Origin: Sphingomonadaceae bacterium | Lineage (GTDB): Bacteria; Pseudomonadota; Alphaproteobacteria; Sphingomonadales; Sphingomonadaceae | DNA: 64,000 bases | Assembly (NCBI GenBank): GCA_027533105.1 | Contig: JAPZTW010000001.1 | Span: 186,001 to 250,000 of the forward strand | Direction of reading: 5' to 3' | Part shown: piece by piece, positions 55,820-64,000 of the stretch | Layout: every line of letters starts with the position of its first letter | How positions within the stretch are numbered: the stretch's first letter is position 1 | Made by a program: the position numbers and the translations under genes | Notes under the pieces: model-generated | Told to the model about the DNA's origin: nothing | Database searches by the model: none | Seen by the model: only the letters and a program-made list of their open reading frames with translations

Positions 55820-56415
55820 GCCTGGTCTCCACAATCGAGCCGTTCCACCTTCGGCATCGGGATCGAGCCATAATCGGCCTGGGCCCTGGCATCGGGCTGG
55901 TAGAGGCGCAGGGTAATGTCGAATTCCCCGGCCTTGCGGGTTGAGGCCCAGGCCCCGCTTTCGGGCCGTTTCGGCGCAAGCGTGGCGGTCCAGTTACCGG
56001 CGGCATCGCCCTGCACCTCGGTCGCGTCGAACGAGAGGGCTTGGTCATCGTTGATCGGCAGGTAATTGTCGGCGGCATAGACCGTCACCGACCACCACCG
56101 GGCCGGCAAGGTCCCGCCGCTGACGCGATAGCGGCAATCCTCGCGCAGCCGCGCGCCGCTGCTGTCGGTATTGCGGGTGAAGTAGATTGCCTGGCTCTTG
56201 TTGAGGGCCAGCAAGCCAGCCACGGCCACGCGGGCGCGGGTCCAGGGATCGGCGTCGGCCGAACCGGTCACCGAATTGCCGCTCCAGCCGGCGTAGCTTT
56301 CGCCCTGGATCATCCCCTTCTGCAACCAGAACCAGCCCGAAGCGGCCCCGGCCAGCAGCCCCGCCACCACCACCCCGGCCGTAACCCAGCGCGATCCCTT
56401 GCGATCAGCCGACAT
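55816..56415 (-). CDS. DUF1214 domain membrane protein
   Basis: The 199-residue protein has an N-terminal helix (WVTAGVVVAGLLAGAASGWFWL) and a DUF1214 domain (DADPWTRARVAVAGLLALNKSQAIYFTRNTDSSG; RWWSVTVYAADNYLPIND). It is the partner of the DUF1254 protein: two halves of a usually single envelope protein, each with its own anchor. It overlaps the DUF7064 gene by 11 bp upstream and the DUF1254 gene by 4 bp downstream. Confidence 0.85.
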   Translation of the reverse strand: MSADRKGSRWVTAGVVVAGLLAGAASGWFWLQKGMIQGESYAGWSGNSVTGSADADPWTRARVAVAGLLALNKSQAIYFTRNTDSSGARLREDCRYRVSGGTLPARWWSVTVYAADNYLPINDDQALSFDATEVQGDAAGNWTATLAPKRPESGAWASTRKAGEFDITLRLYQPDARAQADYGSIPMPKVERLDCGDQA

Positions 56416-57493
56416 CCATGAACTCCTTCAGACCGAGCGGCTTGTAAGGGCCGATGATCAGTTGCTCGAACACGCCCATCCCCTCGCCATAGCGCTCCGA
56501 CTTCACGCGCGAGACGAACTGGACGTGGTAATTGTCCATCGTGCGCGGGTCGCATTGGGCGAGGCCGAAATCCTCGCGCTCCACCGCCACCTTGCCGTGA
56601 TAGAGCCCGTGGCCCCACTTGGGATGGGTATAGCCCAGCCCGCGCATCTGGAACCGGCCGAGCGGCTCGAAGGTGATCCTGTCCGGCCCGTCTGGCGTCT
56701 CGACCGTGATCGTGCCGCCATCGGGCCAGCGGGTGCCGGGCAGCAAGGGCGAGGCCATCTGCGCGGCGGGCGTCTCGTAATGCCCTTCGGCCCCGCTGCC
56801 ATCGGGGGCGATCACCGCGCGGGTATTCCAGGCATGGCCCCCGGCATCGGCGTTGATGTGGAAGAAGACCGAGCGGTCGGCAAAGTTCAATGGGGTCCAC
56901 TGCCAGAAGAAGCCGGGGATCACGCCGTGGCCATGCGGCTGTTCGTCGCGCGAACCGACCGGGCGTACGCCCCAGGAGCGGTCGCGGGTGCCGGCCGTGC
57001 CGGGGGCGCAGTCCTCGCGCAGGCCATCGATCTCGATCCAGCCGGTGTAATGGCCGTTCTGCGTCAGGCGCGTGTAATCCATGAAAGTGCGCGGCCCGAT
57101 CCGGTGGACGAAGCGCGGCTCCTCGATCGGAAAGGCGCGGCCGGTAAAGGTCAGGTCGGCTTTCAGCCCTTCCCCGTCGACCACCACGCGCAGCTTGTGC
57201 AGCGGTTCGATCACCTCGATCCGGATCGGCCCGACCTGCAGGTCCATCCGCTCCATGTTGAGTTCGCGGCTGGCGTGGACATTGTGCTGCACCCCGTCGC
57301 GGATCGCGGAAAAGTGGGCATCGGCCACGTTGAGGTGCGGATAGATCCCCAGCGCGACCGCGAAGAAACCCGAGCCATCGGGGGCATAGCCATTGAAGAA
57401 ATAGCGATCATAGAAATTGCGGTCGGTCCCGGCATAGGCGACCGGTTCGGGCGTCTGGTGCAGCGGGAAATCGTCACCCTTGGTCAGTACCAT
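56405..57493 (-). CDS. DUF7064/hydroxyneurosporene-synthase-like beta protein
   Basis: The 362-residue protein, without signal peptide, is a large all-beta protein of the AttH/CrtC-like superfamily: FYDRYFFNGYAPDGSGFFAVALGIYPHLNV, RLTQNGHYTGWIEIDG, DRSWGVRPVG and PGFFWQWTPLNF. In alphaproteobacteria such proteins often sit next to an aminoglycoside-phosphotransferase-like gene, as here (4-bp gap). A role in lipid or terpenoid modification is guessed from the fold only. Confidence 0.75.
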   Translation of the reverse strand: MVLTKGDDFPLHQTPEPVAYAGTDRNFYDRYFFNGYAPDGSGFFAVALGIYPHLNVADAHFSAIRDGVQHNVHASRELNMERMDLQVGPIRIEVIEPLHKLRVVVDGEGLKADLTFTGRAFPIEEPRFVHRIGPRTFMDYTRLTQNGHYTGWIEIDGLREDCAPGTAGTRDRSWGVRPVGSRDEQPHGHGVIPGFFWQWTPLNFADRSVFFHINADAGGHAWNTRAVIAPDGSGAEGHYETPAAQMASPLLPGTRWPDGGTITVETPDGPDRITFEPLGRFQMRGLGYTHPKWGHGLYHGKVAVEREDFGLAQCDPRTMDNYHVQFVSRVKSERYGEGMGVFEQLIIGPYKPLGLKEFMDVG

Positions 57494-57497
57494 CAGA

Positions 57498-58571
57498 TCA
57501 GCCTTTCAGCTTTGCCAGGCTGCCGTGCTGCAGCGCCAGCGCGCAGCCGCCCCGGGCCATCGAGAGGAAGTTGGCATCGCCGCGCGGCGTGCGTTCGACA
57601 TAGGCGGCGCTGAACACGGCGGTGGAAACGCCGTGCAGCGCACCGATCACGTAATCGTCCCAGATCGCCTCGCGGCTGAGCGGCACGCCGCGCGCGGTCA
57701 TTTCCGCGCAATAGAGCGCCAGCAGTTCATCCTCGTGCGCCCGGCGCAGTTCGTCACCGATCCCGGTGCCCAGGAAATAGCCGATATCGGTCATGGGATT
57801 GCCGGCCGCCACGGTCTGCCAGTCCAGCACAGCGATTGCCTCGGCCCCGCCCTTGATATCGAACAGCATGTTGTCGAGCCGGAAATCGCCGTGGACGATT
57901 GACCTTGGGCCACTCTCGCGTCCGAACCAATGCTCCTTGGCCTCGTTCAACTCTTCGCAGATCGCCATGAATTCCGGCTCAAGGCTATCGGCATAGCGTT
58001 CGCGGAAGATCGCCTGGGCATTGCCATATAGCGCCTTGATCTGCTCGGCCTGGCCTTCCCTGGGTTGCAGCCAGTCGATCCCGGTCAAGGCCGCATTGCC
58101 CCAGCTTGGCGCGTGGATAGCGGCGGCCTGGCGGATCCCGGCGCGGGCATCGGCGGCCGAGCAGCTGGCCAGCTGGTTGCCACCGCGCGCCGGGCCCAGG
58201 TCCTCGAACAGCAGGACGAAATCGACGCCATCTTCCGCAATCTCCGCGGCCAGCGCCTGCGGCACCCGCACGCCGAGATGCGGGGCCAGTTCCCGGTAAA
58301 AGCCCACTTCCTTGGCATAGAGGCCAAAGGCGGCGGCCGTGCCCCGGCTCATCTGGTCTTCGGCTGGAAACTTCCCCGCCAGTGTAGCGGGGCCAGCGCC
58401 GGGCCGGTCGTAGGTCAGGTGAAAACGCACGGAATCGCCTACCTGGCCGGTGCCGATCGGCTCCCACCGCACGGCAGTCACGGCGCCGCTTGCCAGCAGC
58501 CCGGCGGCGCGCAGGCGCTCGCTCAGCCAGTCAGGCGTGATCTTGTCAGGGTGCGAGGCAATCGCTGTCAC
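57498..58571 (-). CDS. phosphotransferase family (APH/EcKinase-like) protein
   Basis: The 357-residue protein has the APH kinase motifs: AGKFPAEDQM (nucleotide Lys), SIVHGDFRLDNMLFD (catalytic Asp) and VLDWQTVAAGNPMTDIGYFLG (metal Asp). It resembles acyl-CoA-dehydrogenase-linked and EcKinase-type small-molecule kinases, not antibiotic resistance enzymes. It is the first gene of the four-gene reverse operon; the palindrome at 58591-58610 is 20 bp upstream of its start. Confidence 0.85.
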   Translation of the reverse strand: MTAIASHPDKITPDWLSERLRAAGLLASGAVTAVRWEPIGTGQVGDSVRFHLTYDRPGAGPATLAGKFPAEDQMSRGTAAAFGLYAKEVGFYRELAPHLGVRVPQALAAEIAEDGVDFVLLFEDLGPARGGNQLASCSAADARAGIRQAAAIHAPSWGNAALTGIDWLQPREGQAEQIKALYGNAQAIFRERYADSLEPEFMAICEELNEAKEHWFGRESGPRSIVHGDFRLDNMLFDIKGGAEAIAVLDWQTVAAGNPMTDIGYFLGTGIGDELRRAHEDELLALYCAEMTARGVPLSREAIWDDYVIGALHGVSTAVFSAAYVERTPRGDANFLSMARGGCALALQHGSLAKLKG

Positions 58572-58590
58572 CCGGCCCTCTCCTCCGGTT

Positions 58591-58610
58591 GTTTAAACGA
58601 ACGGTTAAAC
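58591..58610. promoter_or_regulatory. palindrome upstream of the phosphotransferase operon, TetR-type operator candidate
   Basis: GTTTAA-ACGAACGG-TTAAAC has perfect 6-base arms around an ACGAACGG centre, a pattern common in TetR-family operators. It is placed 20 bases before the reverse ATG at 58571. No TetR gene is in the window. Confidence 0.45.
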
Positions 58611-58775
58611 GGCGATCGGCGCTCTGGCAATCGCCCCGGCCGCAAAAAGTGGGGCCATCGCTTGTCGAATGGTTTGGTGGTACCCTGTGGCCCGCCTGCA
58701 ACGCGGCTGACAGCGCGGGTTCAGGTAACCGGGCGCAGACCTGCTGCATCTGGAACAGCAAATGGGAGGGAGACC

Positions 58776-59453
58776 ATGCTGCGAGCAATCCTGACAACCG
58801 CCGCCGTGGCCTGTGTGGCAACGGCGGCCCATGCGGCAAGCAGCGACTATTACCTCAAGCTGGAAGGCGTCGAGGGCGAGGCCCGCGTCGAAGGCTGGTC
58901 ATTCGGCGCCTGCAACGCCGGTTGCATGAGCAATGGCAGCACCAAGCGCGAAGCGGCTGCCCCCAAGCGGCTGACCGGGCCGCTACAGGCCAGCCAGAAC
59001 AGCCAGAGCCTGCGCGAATCCCCGACCCTGAGCCGACCGCCGCGCGTGGCGGTGGGCGATGTCGATGGCGATGGCGTGCCGGACCTGGCCTATGCGGCCA
59101 CCATGCCGGAGGTGGAGGGGCTGACCGTGCAGCTCGACAAGTCCTCGCCCCAACTGGCCAAGATCTGTGAAGGCAAGCACATCGCCAAGGCCGAACTGCG
59201 CACGGCGGCGGACACTTTCGAGATCACCGGCGCGAGCGCAACCTGCGGTTCAAGCCCGGCCAGAAGCCTCAACACCGGGACCATGCCCAACCGGATCAGC
59301 ATGAACGTGACCGTGCCCAAGCAGACCCAGGGCGCGACCTTTGGCGAGCGCTGCGCGGCAGGTACCTGCGCGGCCGATGCGACGGTCTACGTCACCCTGA
59401 CCGGTGGCCAGATGAAGCACACCAAGACCGGTCACGTCACGATCCTGAAGTAG
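58776..59453 (+). CDS. secreted Hcp-like protein
   Basis: The 225-residue protein has a signal peptide (LTTAAVACVATAAHAA) directly followed by SSDYYLKLEGVEGEARVEGWSFG, which resembles the start of the type VI tube protein Hcp. A middle segment VAVGDVDGDGVPDLAYAA resembles a Ca-binding DxDxDGxxD loop. Then come four Cys (ATCGSS, ERCAAGTCAAD) that may form disulfides. Hcp has no signal peptide and no T6SS gene is here, so this is an exported relative of unknown use. GGGAGGGAGACC precedes the ATG. Confidence 0.65.
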   Translation: MLRAILTTAAVACVATAAHAASSDYYLKLEGVEGEARVEGWSFGACNAGCMSNGSTKREAAAPKRLTGPLQASQNSQSLRESPTLSRPPRVAVGDVDGDGVPDLAYAATMPEVEGLTVQLDKSSPQLAKICEGKHIAKAELRTAADTFEITGASATCGSSPARSLNTGTMPNRISMNVTVPKQTQGATFGERCAAGTCAADATVYVTLTGGQMKHTKTGHVTILK

Positions 59454-59507
59454 GCCGGTTACGGGCGGCGGCGGACCTGATCGGGCCCGCCGTCGGCCGG
59501 CAGGCAA

Positions 59508-60800
<1,293 letters not shown>

Positions 60801-60950
60801 CTACCCCTTGTAAGGCTCAATTCGGCGCTCCTTAGCAGGGGAGCCTTGGCAGGCAAGCTGCATTGCAGCATATTCGGACTTGCAGCGCTGCCGTAGCGTC
60901 CCCAAATCGTAATTATGGCCGCAAGTCGCGGCCCAGAAAGGGCAAAAATC

Positions 60951-61529
60951 ATGGCCAAGACCCCGACCAGCACCGAAGGCAAGCCCGCCGCCAGGAAGCC
61001 TGCCGCGAAGAAGCCCGCCGCCAAGAAGGCCGCTGCCGCCAAGGCTCCCGCCACGACCGAGGCGAAGGCCAAGTTCGCCAAGGCGATCGAGGAAGCCAAG
61101 GCTGGCGCCACCGCACTGACCACCGAAGCCAAGGCCAAGGCCGAAGGCTATCGCGACCAGCTGTCCGCCAAGAGCGGGGACTGGGTGGAAGAGGCCAAGG
61201 ACATCGCCGGCCAGGCCAAGGACCGTGCCGCCGATCTTGCCGTCGAAGGCAAGGCCAAGGCCAGCGACGCCATCGCCACCCTGGGCAAGATCGTGGGCGA
61301 CAATGCGACCACCATCGATGAGAAGCTGGGCACCCGTTATGGCGACTATGCCCGCACCGCCGCCCGCACCATGCAGGAATCGGCCGCCAAGCTCGACAGC
61401 AAGGACCTCAACGAGCTGGGCGACGATGCCAAGCAGTTCGTCCGCAAGAGCCCCGGCCTTGCGGTGGGGATCGCGGCGGCTTTCGGCTTCCTGATCGCAC
61501 GGTTGTTCAAGGGCACGCCCAAGGCCTGA
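60951..61529 (+). CDS. Lys/Ala-rich protein with DUF883/ElaB-like C-terminus
   Basis: The 192-residue protein starts with histone-H1-like Lys-Pro-Ala repeats (KPAARKPAAKKPAAKKAAAAKAP, residues 12-34), continues as a long amphipathic helix of KAKAE/KDxA units, and ends RKSPGLAVGIAAAFGFLIARLFKG, a single membrane helix like that of the ElaB/YqjD (DUF883) ribosome-anchoring family. ATG 60951 is chosen since the upstream in-frame Met lacks a site. It is the first of four same-strand genes to 62730 that look like one envelope/stress unit. Confidence 0.75.
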   Translation: MAKTPTSTEGKPAARKPAAKKPAAKKAAAAKAPATTEAKAKFAKAIEEAKAGATALTTEAKAKAEGYRDQLSAKSGDWVEEAKDIAGQAKDRAADLAVEGKAKASDAIATLGKIVGDNATTIDEKLGTRYGDYARTAARTMQESAAKLDSKDLNELGDDAKQFVRKSPGLAVGIAAAFGFLIARLFKGTPKA

Positions 61530-61574
61530 TCCGGGCATTGACAGCACGGTCCGCGCCGGGCTTGTCTCGCGCCG

Positions 61575-61973
61575 ATGGAAACCCCTGACCCCCAGCCCGA
61601 ACCGCCACTCGTCAAGGACGAGGCCAGCGACGCGGCCACGCGCTCGCTGATCGAGGACGTGCGCCAGTTGGCGGTCGATGGCCGCACCCTGCTGGAAGCC
61701 GAACTGGCCTACCAGAAGAGCCGTGCCACACTGGCGGGCCAGACCGCCAAGGGCATGGCCGGGTGGATCGCCCTTGCACTCGCGCTGGTGTTCTTTGCAC
61801 TGATGGCGCTGGTCATGGGATTGCTGCTGGCACTGACCCCGCTGATCGGCGGCTGGCTGGCCATGCTGGCGGTCGTGCTGGGCACCTTGCTGGCTGCGGC
61901 GCTGAGCGGCTGGCTGGCCATGCGCAAGTGGCACGCGATGGAGCGGCGCCTCAGGGAAGACGAAGCCGCATGA
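61575..61973 (+). CDS. phage holin family (DUF1469/PF07332-like) membrane protein
   Basis: The 132-residue protein has an N-terminal helix (SLIEDVRQLAVDGRTLLEAELAYQKSRA) and two membrane segments (WIALALALVFFALMALVMGLLLALTPLIGGWLAMLAVVLGTLLAAALSGWLAM). The Actinobacterial-holin-like family is widespread in non-phage settings and its role is unknown; no lysis genes are present. Its stop overlaps the next ATG by 4 bp (ATGA), so it is part of the four-gene unit. Confidence 0.75.
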   Translation: METPDPQPEPPLVKDEASDAATRSLIEDVRQLAVDGRTLLEAELAYQKSRATLAGQTAKGMAGWIALALALVFFALMALVMGLLLALTPLIGGWLAMLAVVLGTLLAAALSGWLAMRKWHAMERRLREDEAA

Positions 61974-62308
61974 GCAGCTTCGAAGCCGACCGCGCCAACC
62001 GCAAGGCCGCCTGGACCCTGTTCGAGCGGCGGCTGAAACAGGTGCAGGACGATCTCGCCGCGCGCAGCATCGGCGGGCGGGTAGCCGACAAGGTAACCGA
62101 GGACGCCCTCGACCTGGTGGACGAGGCGCTGGCCGTGGCCAAGGACAACAAGGGCCTGATCGCGGCGACCGTGGCGGCCCTGCTGGCCTGGGCATTCCGC
62201 GCCCCGCTGCTGGACTGGATCGGGGAACGGTTCGATCCGCAAGCTCCGGTTCAGGGCGAAGCCGCCAATGACGATGGCGCAGACATTTCAGAGGAGCAGG
62301 CACAGTGA
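61970..62308 (+). CDS. small membrane protein of the holin-like cluster
   Basis: The 112-residue protein has a charged N-terminal helix (FEADRANRKAAWTLFERRLKQVQDDLAARSIGGRVADKVTEDAL), one membrane segment (GLIAATVAALLAWAFRAPLLDWIG) and an acidic tail. I do not recognise a named family. It starts at ATG 61970 overlapping the holin-like gene and its stop overlaps the next GTG, so translation of the three is coupled. Confidence 0.7.
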   Translation: MSSFEADRANRKAAWTLFERRLKQVQDDLAARSIGGRVADKVTEDALDLVDEALAVAKDNKGLIAATVAALLAWAFRAPLLDWIGERFDPQAPVQGEAANDDGADISEEQAQ

Positions 62309-62730
62309 GCGAATCGAAAGCCCGGAGCGAACGCATCGCGGCGAAGATCGCGGAATCACAGGCCCGGCTGGCGCGGGAAAACCCCGCCCTTCCCGCCACC
62401 CCGTTGCCCCCGAAGGATGCCTATCCGCCCGAAGACTATCGCACCCTCGCCGGGGAATATCCCTGGCTGGCGATGGCGGCGGGGCTGGGCGTGGGCCTGC
62501 TGGCCGGGGCGCTGGTGCCCAAGAAGGCCGGCAGCCAGTTCACCCAGCGCGCGCTCAGCCTGGCGATGGTCGCGGGCGAGATCGCCCTGGCGCTGAGCAA
62601 ACAGGCCGATGACCGCGCCGCTGCGGCAACCGGCCAGCCGGGCGGCAAGGCCAGCCCCGGCGCGGGTTCCTCAGCCGGCATCACCCTGGCCCGCCAGGCG
62701 ATCAAGCTGGCCGCCCGCGCCCGAAAATAA
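62305..62730 (+). CDS. small membrane protein, last gene of the holin-like cluster
   Basis: The 141-residue product (GTG start 62305) has a charged N-terminal helix (SESKARSERIAAKIAESQARLA), a Pro-rich stretch, one membrane segment (EYPWLAMAAGLGVGLLAGALVPKKAG) and a helical C-terminus. The EYPWxAxxxGxxxGxLxG pattern resembles the DUF883/ElaB membrane anchor. Function unknown. It ends the four-gene unit; a 6-bp-stem hairpin follows. Confidence 0.7.
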   Translation: MSESKARSERIAAKIAESQARLARENPALPATPLPPKDAYPPEDYRTLAGEYPWLAMAAGLGVGLLAGALVPKKAGSQFTQRALSLAMVAGEIALALSKQADDRAAAATGQPGGKASPGAGSSAGITLARQAIKLAARARK

Positions 62731-62743
62731 GGCTTTCGAACCT

Positions 62744-62760
62744 CTTGCGCGAAACGCAAG
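62744..62760 (+). terminator. short hairpin after the holin-like cluster
   Basis: CTTGCG-CGAAA-CGCAAG forms a perfect 6-bp stem 13 bases after the last stop of the cluster and 43 bases before the DUF4170 gene. No T-run follows, so termination would be weak. Confidence 0.3.
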
Positions 62761-62802
62761 GACCGCTAAAGGCGCGCCATCCACTCCCCCGGGAAAAGCG
62801 CC

Positions 62803-63036
62803 ATGAGCAACCAGAAACTCCACCTTGTGATGGGTGGTCGCGTCCGCGATCCCCAGACGCTTGAATTCACCGAACTCGACAAGCTCGACCTCGTCGGGGT
62901 CTATGCGACCTATGCCGAAGCCGAAGAGGCCTGGCGCGACAAGGCCCAGCGCACGGTCGACGATGCCGAAATGAAGTACGTGGTGGTGCACCTGCACCGC
63001 CTGCTCGAGCCGGAACAGCTCAAGCGGCCGGATTGA
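62803..63036 (+). CDS. DUF4170 domain protein
   Basis: The 77-residue protein (QKLHLVMGGRVRDPQTLEFTELDKLDLVGVYATYAEAEEAWRDKAQRTVDDAEMKYVVVHLHRLLEP) is a full-length DUF4170 protein, a small conserved alphaproteobacterial family of unknown function. It has an alpha/beta composition and no signal peptide. It stands between the holin-like cluster and greA, with a palindromic repeat after it. Confidence 0.88.
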   Translation: MSNQKLHLVMGGRVRDPQTLEFTELDKLDLVGVYATYAEAEEAWRDKAQRTVDDAEMKYVVVHLHRLLEPEQLKRPD

Positions 63037-63053
63037 GCGGCCATGGCCAACGC

Positions 63054-63120
63054 GTCGTCCCGGGCTCGACCCGGGACCGCTGGCCAGCACGCAGCGATCC
63101 CGGCCTGCGCCGGGATGACG
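63054..63120. repeat. intergenic palindromic repeat element
   Basis: Two hairpins lie side by side: GTCCCGGG/CCCGGGAC (63057-63077, loop CTCGA-like) and ATCCCGGC/GCCGGGAT (63097-63116, loop CTGC). The outer ends read CGTC and GACG. This form is a common REP-like repeat in sphingomonads and related bacteria and resembles the element inside glyS. It lies between convergent DUF4170 and greA. Confidence 0.8.
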
Positions 63121-63133
63121 CCAGCAAGACGGC

Positions 63134-63610
63134 TCAGATAAATTCGATCTTCTGGACGAGGTAGGACCGGTCACCCGCGGGCACGGTCACTTCGATCTCG
63201 TCATCCACCCGGCGGCCGATCAGGGCGCGGCCGAGCGGCGAGGCATAGCTGATCCGGCCCAGCTTGGCGTCCGCCTCATAGGGGCCGACGATCTGGTAGC
63301 GCACCGGCTTGTCGTCATCGTCGAGCAGGGTCACGGTCGCGCCGAAGATGATCTTGTCACCCGAAAGGGTCGTCGGATCGACGATCTGGGCGCGGCTCAT
63401 CCGGTCCTCAAGGTCGGCAATCGCCGCCTCGACCTGGCCCTGGCGCTCCTTCGCGGCATGGTATTCAGCGTTTTCCGACAGGTCGCCGTGGGCGCGCGCT
63501 TCCTCGATCGCGTCAACGATCCTGGGGCGCTCCTCACGCAGTGCCTTCAGCTCGGCGACCAGCCTTTCATAGCCTTCCGCCAGCATCGGCAGCTTTTCAA
63601 CACTCGCCAT
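63134..63610 (-). CDS. greA: transcription elongation factor GreA
   Basis: The 158-residue protein rescues backtracked RNA polymerase by stimulating transcript cleavage. It has the coiled-coil (residues 1-75) with the acidic tip in [20 protein letters not shown] and the C-terminal FKBP-like domain ([24 protein letters not shown]). Length is standard. The gene is downstream of carB on the same strand, 106 bp apart, an order usual in alphaproteobacteria. Confidence 0.97.
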   Translation of the reverse strand: MASVEKLPMLAEGYERLVAELKALREERPRIVDAIEEARAHGDLSENAEYHAAKERQGQVEAAIADLEDRMSRAQIVDPTTLSGDKIIFGATVTLLDDDDKPVRYQIVGPYEADAKLGRISYASPLGRALIGRRVDDEIEVTVPAGDRSYLVQKIEFI

Positions 63611-63716
63611 TATCGCCTCTTTCTCAACTTCATCCGGTGCAGCGACTAGAACCCTGTCCCGCCCCCCAGAGGGGTGGCAGGCCGCTCAGTCACGATGTCG
63701 GGGGAACGCCTGTTAC

Positions 63717-64000
63717 TCAACCATAATAGTCTTGCAGGCTGCGAACTTCAAGTTTCGCCCCCCGCAAGGCCGCAATCGCCTCTGCCGCGGCCACCGAAGC
63801 CGCCGCCGTGGTGAAGTAGGGCACCTTGCCGTTCAGCGCCGAAGCGCGGATCGACTGGCTGTCCTTCAGGCTCTGCCAGCCTTCGGTGGTGTTGAAGATC
63901 AGCGCCACTTCGCCATCGATGATCCGGTCAACGATATGCGGCCGCCCTTCGGCCACCTTGTTGACCGGCTCCACCGGCAGGCCGGCTTCGGCGAGGTACC
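63717..64000 (-). CDS. carB: carbamoyl-phosphate synthase large subunit, C-terminal end
   Basis: The last 94 codons are present; the gene runs past the right edge. The sequence [24 protein letters not shown], then [15 protein letters not shown] and [18 protein letters not shown], is the allosteric MGS-like domain at the end of CarB, where UMP and ornithine bind in enterobacteria. CarB makes carbamoyl phosphate for pyrimidine and arginine synthesis. The end is intact (SLQDYYG, stop at 63717). Confidence 0.95.
   Translation of the reverse strand, partial: YLAEAGLPVEPVNKVAEGRPHIVDRIIDGEVALIFNTTEGWQSLKDSQSIRASALNGKVPYFTTAAASVAAAEAIAALRGAKLEVRSLQDYYG

Noticed and set aside
61575..61973. Prophage lysis module because of the holin-family hit
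   Set aside because: The family is common in chromosomal clusters without phage genes, and no endolysin or phage protein is present.

Overview
The window is GC-rich, densely coding chromosome of an alphaproteobacterium, most likely Sphingomonadales (the Sphingomonas/Novosphingobium/Erythrobacter group). Reasons: the protein set (DOMON-like protein, DUF4170, DUF1254/DUF1214/DUF7064 proteins, PEP-CTERM protein, two-subunit GlyRS, separate RodA/PBP2 operon), greA next to carB, many 1-4 bp stop/start overlaps, and palindromic repeats with GTCA...TGAC ends. The genus is not resolved.

Layout. 1-10.8 kb: a partial NamZ-like gene, a DOMON-like gene, tyrS, a PilZ gene, a His-rich TonB receptor behind a perfect 15-bp palindrome (candidate zinc uptake), an overlapping run of MFS exporter, cysK, dienelactone hydrolase and a membrane protein, then a reverse-strand MerR/acyl-CoA dehydrogenase pair and hisI. 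10.8-30 kb: a candidate small RNA, comF, a methyltransferase, ppdK, glyQ-glyS (glyS carries an in-frame palindromic repeat), tandem TraB/GumN genes, rplY, pth, a P-loop kinase, an SDR, a PEP-CTERM gene with a sigma-54-type promoter, a TPR lipoprotein, ychF, maoC-like and mutL. 29.7-35.4 kb: the rod-shape operon mreB-mreC-mreD-mrdA-rodA, followed by tRNA-Lys(CTT).

35.6-39.0 kb is the one clear accessory region. It is a decayed 3.4-kb integrative element bounded by a 47-bp repeat of the tRNA-Lys 3' half. It holds a C-terminally truncated tyrosine integrase, a piece of a second integrase, an MFS transporter that lost its middle, IS5 and IS3 transposase fragments and a broken Sel1-repeat gene. 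Matching 20-bp tandem sites lie near both ends.

39-64 kb returns to core-like content: host attachment protein, a FixL/FixJ-type oxygen-sensing pair whose PAS domain keeps the haem histidine, a three-gene ABC/HlyD export operon, a DUF3604 lipoprotein / PpiC isomerase / HupE run leading into an acyltransferase and an enoyl-CoA hydratase, an HTH-RibB-degenerate RibA fusion with ribH and an aldo/keto reductase, a four-gene reverse operon (phosphotransferase, DUF7064, DUF1214, DUF1254), a secreted Hcp-like protein, eno, a four-gene envelope/stress-like cluster, DUF4170, greA and the 3' end of carB.

No CRISPR array, rRNA operon, prophage or complete insertion sequence was seen. The most interesting items are the DUF3604/PPIase/HupE cassette, the HTH-RibBX fusion with an adjacent palindrome, the in-frame repeat in glyS, the candidate sRNA between hisI and comF, and the sigma-54 site before the PEP-CTERM gene.
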